64,000 nt of DNA. Source: Magnaporthiopsis rhizophila. Taxonomy: Eukaryota; Ascomycota; Sordariomycetes; Magnaporthales; Magnaporthaceae. Location: positions 62,001-126,000 of the forward strand of contig PYSS01000062.1 of NCBI GenBank assembly GCA_003049465.1, read 5' to 3'. Positions 55,981 to 64,000 of the stretch are shown piece after piece; the stretch's first letter is position 1, and every line of letters starts with the position of its first letter. A program made the translations under genes and the position numbers. The notes below the pieces were generated by a model. That model was given only the letters and a program-made list of their open reading frames with translations. It made no database searches and was not told the DNA's origin.

Positions 55981-57899
55981 GGGAATTGGAAGGTTTGGTA
56001 AATTCCTTCCTGATTTTTTCTTTTAGCTATTTTTATAATAGCTTTTTTTGCCGAGGGTTTAATTAATATAACTTTTGGTACTTAAGCTATACTTCCGGTT
56101 TAAGCTTAATTTTATAATCAAATGGTCCGTATTCCGGCAATACCGTTTTTAAATTTTTCTGGAACAATCTCCAGTATTTATGGTACTTTTTAAAAATATT
56201 TTTAAATTTATCCTTAATAATTTTTTATTCGTTGGATTTATTTGTATCCGTATTTATTAGTATTTTGGTTAGTGCGGTTTGCCAGGGCTAATTGCTATAT
56301 CCTGCTGCTATTGCGGCTACCCTTTTTGGCATCCGATTTTTATTATCTGGGGCTTATGGCTGTTGGGCTTTTTTACTAATTAATGGTAATTTTTTTCATT
56401 AAATTTGTTTGATAACCCAATTTATTAGGGGATTGTATTTTTTAAGCTATGGAATATTTAAAATTAGGTTTTCCCTTTTTATATTTATAATATCCAGGGT
56501 TATTTTGCAGGTTTTTCCCAGGAGTTAAAATTTGAAATGATCAGTTTTAGTATTGATTTTTTTTTTATTAAACGTAACTGGTTTCCATTTTATTATTATA
56601 AGGTTATATGGTTCCTTTTTCTAACGCATTAAAATGCTGTATTTTTTTACCGTTTTTGGCAAAAAATAGTTTCCTTAAGCTTCGTAATTGATCATAATTT
56701 TTATTTTTCGCCTTTTTTAGTATATCGTTGTTCTGATATGCTTATATTGGTCAGTGATCGTTATTATTAGGGATTTTGCTGGTTATTGCTCTATTTGTGC
56801 CCTATTTTTGGATAAGCTCCCTAATTTTTTGCTTGGGGTGCCTCCTTCCGGCCCCCGGCTATTCCTGCGGATCGGGCAAACCCATTCGTCCAGGCCCTCG
56901 CTTTTTTCTTTATATATACCTTACATTTTGGTTTTTTATATATCTGGTATAAAAGGATTCCTGCTAAGCACATTATAGGGTAGGCTGGTAATAGCTCGAA
57001 AATTATTATAAAACTTTTATAGCCCATTTTTGCTATCCACCATTTTGGAAGCTGGTATTCCTATCGTGGGTATTGCACTGATTTTTCTCCCTTTTTTCGT
57101 GGAAAAAAGTTATGCTTTAGTTTTTTGGCCATATATTACCTGTAATTATTATACAGGCATTTGGCCCAAAAAAGCTCATTATAATAGCCCGCATTGGGAT
57201 TTATATTTTTGTGGTTTAGCACATATAGCCGTATTAGCCGTTAGTTCAGGTTCGGAATATTTTCGAGTGGTGCCCCGTAATAAATAACCAACTGGTCATT
57301 TTTTAACCAATCCAGAGGCTTTCTTTTGTTATTTTGCGCCGGTTTTTTGCGCATCAAACCGCTAATAGGTTTGGGCTAATCCCAAAACTATCGATCTGTT
57401 TCCCGGAACCTAAATAAAATATACACTTTCCATATTTCCTTTTTGATTATGGGGGGTTATTTTTTTATATCGATCAATTGCTAATCAAATTTTTGCTGGA
57501 ATTTTTTAAAATCGATCATATATTGTTCCCTGCTGGGTTTTTTATTGTTAAGATCCGTTTCTGTAGTTTTCCAGTACTTTATCAGGTCCAGTTTTTTTTC
57601 CTGGGCTTGCAACCAATATGTTTGGCCCATAAACGGTTCTATCTTTACATTTGTATTTAAGCTTTTTTCGAAATCGTTAACCGAAATGTTTAACACGCTT
57701 TTGTATCGGGCTAATTTTTCAAATTTTCTGTTATTATCCCAGGGTTGGCCAATTTATTGCAATATAACAAACTATTATTTAGGATAATACCCTGTGGCAT
57801 TTTTGTTAAAATAATAGATTATATAATTCTTATCAAAACAATAAATTTAACTGAACGATACTCCAAAGCACAGGTTTCCTTTTGCTATTTATTTAATCG

Positions 57900-58890
57900 T
57901 TTTGGGAAAATCTGGGGTTATAGGCTGACGGCTTTTTGGCGCGTTTTTTCGGCGAAAAACGGCCGCTTATTGGTTTTTTTACGGACAATTTTTTTTAATA
58001 TATTCTTTTTTTCCATATTTGAAACATTTTCCGTCCTTGGGGTTTTTGAACTTGATATACTTTTATTTTTTGTATTGGTATATGGCTTTTGCGCTAAAAT
58101 TTATAGGTTCAGGGTATATATTATAAGCCGTGGATTATTGCTATTTTGCCTTTTTCTGGTTGGTTTTATTACTTTGCGCCACTGGCTTGGTTTGCTAAAC
58201 TTTTTTTTTAAAGCAATATTTATACAGTTTATTATTAATACAGATAACCATAATAATATAATTAACAAAATTTTCAGATTATTCCTATTTAAACAGTTCG
58301 TTTTTTATATTATCCCTTAACCTTTGGTAAAACTGGGTTATTTTGGTATTTTCCGTTCAGTCAAATTTGTTAACCAGTTGCTAAAACTCGGAAATATAGG
58401 TTAATACGGGGCCTTTTTGCCGAAACTAAAGCAACTCCCTTTCGGCCATCCATCTCTCGTTAATTTGTCCGAAAACCTTAGCAATTTTCTTACCAAACTT
58501 TTCGAAATTAGCAAATATTAATTTGGTTTTTTTTTTGGATTTATTATACCCTTTTAGGTAATCGGACCAAATAGGCTCGAACCAATCCTTAATTTTGCTA
58601 TCCAGGCGCATAGCTGCATAAGCAACTTTCTATTTTTCCCATTGAAAATGGTTTTAATAAAACAAAAAATACCCTTTATATTTAATCAGGAACGTTTTAA
58701 TCTTGCCTTCCTTTCCGTTATATTTATTAAATGAGGGGAACTTGTAAAATTTAACGGCAATGTGGGGCTCGGCCTGAGCTCCCTTAAATTTTTCAACTTC
58801 CGCAATAAGTACTTGTATGGCCGCCAAAAGGTTGTTATACATCTTGCCAGCAATGATAACGCCCTCGGGTTTTTTACCTGCAATCAACAT
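57900..58890 (-). pseudogene. gag of element C
   Basis: Starts MLIAGKKPEGVIIAGKMYNN at 58890, 52 bp inside the 5' LTR; long open blocks continue with DSKIKDWFEPIWSDYLKGYN and LIFANFEKFGKKIAKVFGQ (58426-58611), then QRLRDNIKNELF near 58290. Homologous throughout to gag of A and B and clearer than either. Confidence 0.82.
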
Positions 58891-58941
58891 AATTGCTACT
58901 GCTTGTTACTTTCGGTAAATACTGAACAGGATCAATTAAAA

Positions 58942-59422
58942 TGTTACAAACGGTTTTTTGCTCTTAGGGTAGGATACACTAGGAAAGGTGCTAAGCAATA
59001 TAATCTTCACAAAATCGCTTGTGCTGGGAACTGGGATAATAACAAAAATCTCGATTACTTACCTAAAAGAATGCTTTGGAGCTAATTTAGGTTAACTAAT
59101 ACCAAAACCTCAGTCAAAAATTATTTAACACAGTGGGAAACCTTTACCTTATATACCCGTAATCCTCCTGTGCCAAACTTATGCTATATTTGTTATGGGT
59201 AATATGTGGTGATCGTACCGATCGTATATATTAATCTGGTGTTAGCTGTAATATGTCCATCCCCGACATATCACGCTTATCGCCGACCCTGGCGGTCACG
59301 TAACCTCCTTTGTCAGCATAGCTTTGGTCATTTGGCCCCTGGCCTTCATGACTGCGGGGTAGAGGCGTCCCGCTGGGGGTTAGCCCCAGCCCTCCTGTCC
59401 CCTGCCAGCTGTGGTTGTAACA
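58942..59422 (-). repeat. 5' LTR of element C
   Basis: Plus-strand TGTTACAAACGGTTTT ... GTGGTTGTAACA, then CAAAT. Same length as the other copy; differences between the two are largely C/T and G/A. Confidence 0.93.
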
Positions 59423-59427
59423 CAAAT

Positions 59428-60050
59428 ATAGGATTTTTCTCAAGCCTGTATTTTGCACCTTTGTTACAAATAAATCTTTTTTCCCTCAGGACCGCCCTGT
59501 AACAGCCCTTTATCTTTCCTCCTAAGCTTTGGAAAGGTTATTATAGCGAAAATCCACCCACCCAATAAGCCCAATCGCTTTCCTTGTGGCTATTATCCTT
59601 GAAAGCATTGCTGCAATATTACGCTTTTGGGCCGCAAATCTAGCAAATACCCAAAAAAAGAATCCCAAAGCAAAAAACGAGGAAAGCTTTATTAAGACCT
59701 GGATACCCGTATCATTTGCTCCAGCCCTTTTTTGGTGCTTGCATTATACCCGACCTGCAGCCCCAAAATTCCCCCAGTGCCAATACCATTTTATTCGGCT
59801 CGAAAAAAAATCCTAAACCGATATATTAATCGGTCCGCCTATCATAAAACCCTATCAGGGATAATAATTGGCCCTTAACGAGCTGCCTATCCCTTAATTG
59901 ATCCCTAAATCTACCAAATATTAGCAGGCCTTTTTAGGCAAATTTTTACGACAAAATTCGAGCCATATTTTTATTTTCCCTATTATAATTGGCTTTATAA
60001 GCAAAAATCGCCTAACCTAAATCGAGCATAAACAATTTGCTTTAAAAAAA
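59428..60050. other. AT-rich; possible start of element D
   Basis: A 76-codon plus frame at 59586-59816 (ESIAAILRFWAANLA ...) may be the N-terminal gag of element D. No LTR was identified in this interval. Confidence 0.35.
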
Positions 60051-63000
60051 AACCTTAAAAATAAACTCGAAACCCTTAACAAAAATTTTAACCTTACCCT
60101 CGATTTAATACAAACTGCCCTCGGTAAAACGGACTAATAATAATATAAAACAGCAAAACTTTTGGAACAAAACACCGAAAAGCAGGTTTATAGCCTCGAA
60201 AAACAAAACGGACAAATTAAACGCGCTATTAATATTATCGAAATATGCTTTTGCAATAAAATAATTCAAACCATAAGTTTTTTTATGCAAAAAATGGACA
60301 AAAATTAACAAAATCTTATAATCCTGATACAAATAGTATCGAATACTGTTAAAAAAATCTCGGAAAATTTTTATAACCTTATTAAGGCTCACGAAAATTT
60401 TATCCAAAAATTTGATTATATTTTCGGAATATTTAAACCCAAAATTAAAAAATTCCGGAAAAAGGTGAATAATATTACCTTTTTGGCGCACAGCCTAAAA
60501 GCAGATGTACAGGATATAATACCCCTTAATAAATTTAATGAATACTGCGATATTTTTGCCCAGGATATTTAGAAAGGCGTAAATATTATTAAGGAATATA
60601 ATAAAACTATCATTGCTTTTTAATACAGTTTGGGAATCCTTTCGGAGGTATACAAAAATTAAGCCAGGGAAATTACCCGGATCCTTTTACTTTTTTTTCG
60701 CCCTTTTATGCAAAAAATAAACGGCCATTTATTAATAGTTTTATTATGGCTAATAATAATAATTCGACAAATATAACCGGCACGGGCAAAACCACTAAAA
60801 TATCCATGCAGGAAATTATACAAAAGGAACCTTTTTAATCCCCCAAACCGGGAGGCTCCCGTTTTTAAAGCACCAGCCAAATTTGGGATTAACAGGATAT
60901 TTTAATAATAAATGCAAACAAAACGCTTATCCTGTACACCCCTCCAATTTTCGAAAAACTTTGGAAAAAAGGCGGAGAATAATAACTAATCCGAATTAGC
61001 CCCGATTAAAACCATCCTGCTATACTACCAAATCTGCAATATAAGGTATAATTAAAAAAAATCCACCAAAAACTTATTACCAGCCATATTGCTATTTTGG
61101 CCTTTTAAAAAAGTATCCCGGATCGAATTACCATTCCGGAGGCAATTAAAAAACAACTCGGGAAACTTCGGAAATAATACAAAAATACCTGCATTATTTA
61201 TCAAATAATAATCCAAATAATCCAAAACCAAATTATTTTTACCCAGGCGCAATCCCGAAAATTCGAAAAAAACATAATCGAATAAAATTACCAATTTGCG
61301 GAAAAAGTTTGGAATATTTTAACCAAAATAACCCGGAACAATTTAATTAGGGAATATGCCTTTAACCAAATTATTTAGGCCCAGGAAAACCACCGAGCGG
61401 CCCTGGTGATTATACACACCCGTTTCAAATCAATAATAACAAATATAAAAACCTGGGCAAAAATAACCAAAAAACAAGTTCAAAATACCAAATAATGCTT
61501 TAAAAATACTAAATAATAATAAAAACAAATAAAATACCAACAAAATATTATAAAAGGATAAATTTCCAAATTAATAGCCAAATAAAAAAAATAGGGCTGC
61601 TGCCTTATAAGAATTTATCAAAATATAATACAGGCCGGCCACCGATCCAAAACCGAGATTATCCTAGCTATAATAGGATTACCCCCCATTTTCAAACAAA
61701 AAATGCCGGTCGGACCGCTTAAAACTCCCATTATTCGAATATTATTCGCCCTTTTTATATAAAGCAAAATTAATACCCCTTTCTGGGACATATTTATACC
61801 AACCAAAAAAATAAATATTTTTTTATCCAAAGCCCTTTTTGCTTTTAAAATTATCAGTTTTATAAAAAAGTATCAAGCTGCAACCATTTCGAAAGGCTTT
61901 TTGCAGGTTATAAATGAATATATTCAGCAGGCTTTTATAAAATAATTAGCCGGGATCACTCCCGATCCCCTGCAAAATGCCCCAGCACCCTGTAAAACGG
62001 GATTACCTAGCAATAATAACCCTTTTTTGGATAATAAAAGGCTTTAGGGCAGCCTTAACCGAGGGCCCCCGCAAAAACCACCCCAGGGGCCCTTTAAAAA
62101 GATATAATGCACCCTGTCCCCCCAAAAAGGGCCCAGTTTGAAACAATACGGGCAAATATATTTTAATCCTTCAGCTAACCTAAAATAATCACCCTAGTTT
62201 AACAAAAATAAGGCCAAATTTAAGGATTGGTAATTTTAAGCAACAGCTTATATAAAGGCTATACCCAAAAATTTCCGAAGCAATAAATATAAAATAATAT
62301 GGATCGGATTTTTGCTAAAAAGATAGGCCCTTCGGTTTTATATTACCTGTGCACGATTTTTTGCCACTTTAAACCTGGAAAACACCTGGAAATATTATAT
62401 TTTTATTATAAAAAATTATTATAAAAACCCCAATAAAAAATGAACGGAAACCGATAAAATGCAGATCTTTAAATATAAAGGTAATATTATTAATTATTTT
62501 ACCGAACTTAACCAGCATAATTATATTGCCAAATAAACTGGAATTATTTTCCGGGACCATATCCGGAACGCTTCGCCTAACGGGATTATTACCCTGGTAT
62601 ATTCCTTTAAAAAAAATTCCTGTTAATAATGCAAAATTCCTAAAAGTTTATTAAAAAACAAGCATTATTTATAAATAAATGCAGGCTAATAAAACCTTAA
62701 CAAAAAAAACACCGATAAAAAATAAAAATGCAAAGGGGAAGGGAAAAGGCGAGCCTGTTTCGATACAAAAATGCTCGAATACAGGCCAACCCTATAATAA
62801 AAGCTTCAAAACCCGCCAAAATTAATCCTTAAACCCAGCTGGGGGATAAAAGAAATTTGCCCCCGGGAATAAAAAAAATAATATATAGCTTTTGGTGAAA
62901 CAAGCCTTTAAAGGAGTAAAACAAACCGATATTAATGAATGGAAACAAAACAAATGTTCGTGCTGGAAATGCAGCAATTTTAGCCACCACACCCTTATTT

Positions 63001-64000
63001 GTTTCGCAAAAAAGGATATTAACGGAAAATTATTATTTTTAGTATCCACCAAAATTTTATTTATTTTAATTTATAAACCACGAGCAAAAAACTTGTTAAG
63101 GCGCTTTTTTTTTAAAGAATCGGCCATAAAAAAACCCAAATTAGCTGCAATCACTTTTATTAACCCCTTTTTAAGGTTTTTTTAAAAAATAAATCCGATA
63201 GCAACTATTAATAATCCAAACCGGCGGTATCCGATAATTAACCCAGGATAGGCTGCTAATTTATTGTAATAATAAAAGTTTTAGCCCCAGGGTTAAAAAA
63301 AAAATACTTATTAAAGCCTTTTTAAACCCAGGAAGTACCACAGTATTTATTTTTTATAAGATTGCTGAAAAAATAAAACCTTTTATTAAACTGCGCAAAT
63401 TCCCCCGAATAATGCTTAAAGGGGATTATGCCCCATTATAATCGGCCGGGAAGGCCTATATGCTTAATATTATTATCCGATACCAAAATTATTAGTCCAA
63501 AATTATATTCGGAATTATAAATATAAGGCCGGATTATAAGGTTATTTTATCCTATTGGTGGTTATAATAATATAAACCTTTCGGGTTTTGGGGAAACCCG
63601 ATAAATATTCGATTTAACCACCCAAAATGCAATTTATGCAATACAATTAAAGGAAAAACTTGGAATTATCGGGATTAGGATAAAATTTTTACCATTAATT
63701 TTGTAATTATAACCATTATTAAAATATTAGCCAAAACCAGTAATAAAAAAATAGCCCGATAGGCGGTTCCCGATAAATTTAAAAATTTCCTCCCTATTAT
63801 ATCGGACAAAACAGCAATATATTTACCCGATCACCAGTTTTAAAACCATATTATTAAATTTAAAAAGGGGCCACACTTGCCTAAAGGCCCATATATAGCA
63901 TAAGCGCCAAAAAATTTAAGGTTTTCAAGCCCTAAATCCAGAAAAACCTGGAAGCCGGACAAATAAGGCATTTAACAGCTTTTTATAAGCCCTTTTAATA
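60051..64000 (+). mobile_element. Ty3/gypsy element D, cut by window end
   Basis: A third gypsy lineage. Gag-like helical sequence with stops runs from about 60050; a zinc knuckle CWKCSNFSHHTLIC (CX2CX4HX4C) is at 62961-63002, within an open frame 62892-63185. A protease-like stretch with LNPGSTTVFIFYKIAEKI follows at 63320-63375, then LRKFPRIMLKGDYAPL. The start of RT appears at 63820-64000 (LPDHQF ... KKGPHLPKGPYIA, family DH.I.l..ga..p..p.Y). The rest of pol and the 3' LTR lie outside. It is not close to A-C: gag and the PR-RT junction differ. Confidence 0.75.

Larger units (their letters stand above)
52210..59422 (-). mobile_element. Ty3/gypsy chromovirus C (RIP-degraded, complete)
   Basis: 7.2 kb on the minus strand with 481-bp LTRs at 52210-52690 (3') and 58942-59422 (5') and perfect CAAAT target copies (52205-52209, 59423-59427). 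Reading right to left: gag, protease region, RT, RNase H, integrase, chromodomain, antisense frame. Gag retains long open stretches, so it is somewhat less degraded than A and B. Confidence 0.94.

Noticed and set aside
30880..64000. Possible host genes or mitochondrial insertion in the AT-rich half
   Set aside because: Recognisable frames are all retroelement domains, and the AT bias is of RIP type with LTR/TSD structure.

Overview
The window reads as nuclear DNA of a filamentous ascomycete (Pezizomycotina, most likely a Sordariomycete). Its genes are split by 50-120 nt introns with GT(A/G)AG(T)-type donors and CTAAC/CTGAC-like branch sites. Eukaryotic families are present (RRP1/Nop52, sphingoid-base kinase, Ish1-repeat MSC1, APP1-type phosphatase, GT31), there is a tRNA-Asn gene with an intron, and the right half shows repeat-induced point mutation (RIP; C->T mostly in CpA). 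The species cannot be named from the sequence.

Left half (1 to about 30.7 kb), normal composition. In order: an old-yellow-enzyme pseudogene; a small secreted protein with a six-cysteine tail; a five-exon class I terpene cyclase; a type II membrane GT31 glycosyltransferase; an unrecognised 313-aa protein; a sphingoid long-chain base kinase; RRP1; tRNA-Asn; MSC1; a large UPF1-like SF1 helicase broken by two nonsense codons and a frameshift; a gypsy integrase scrap; a secreted APP1-like (DUF2183) protein; a decayed membrane-protein fragment; an 800-bp perfect 17-bp minisatellite; and gypsy RNase H remnants. Core genes (kinase, RRP1, tRNA, MSC1) sit in the middle. The accessory or decaying genes lie on either side.

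Right half (about 30.7-64 kb) is an AT-rich graveyard of RIP-mutated LTR retrotransposons. Gypsy chromovirus A (30880-44232, TSD TTAGC) is interrupted in its integrase by gypsy chromovirus B (34225-41718, TSD AAACT). A copia element (46308-51639, TSD CATTC/TATTC) follows, then gypsy chromovirus C on the minus strand (52210-59422, TSD CAAAT), then a gypsy element D cut by the window edge. The two LTRs of each complete element have identical lengths (435, 477, 143 and 481 bp). RT catalytic Asp codons have become Asn in B, C and the copia. Three short GC-rich solo LTRs with perfect 5-bp TSDs (43001, 45344, 51759) look younger than the RIP that hit their surroundings.

The most interesting signal is a conserved open frame on the antisense strand of A, B and C. 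It lies 110-114 bp inside the 3' LTR, is 183-190 codons long in B and C, and has a shared N-terminus (SGxVQK) and a shared C-terminus (KELERV... FPLLSPGW...). In A and B it is followed on the same strand by a tRNA-like sequence. This looks like an antisense accessory gene of this chromovirus lineage.

Intron and exon limits are my own readings of splice signals and reading frame, without transcript data.
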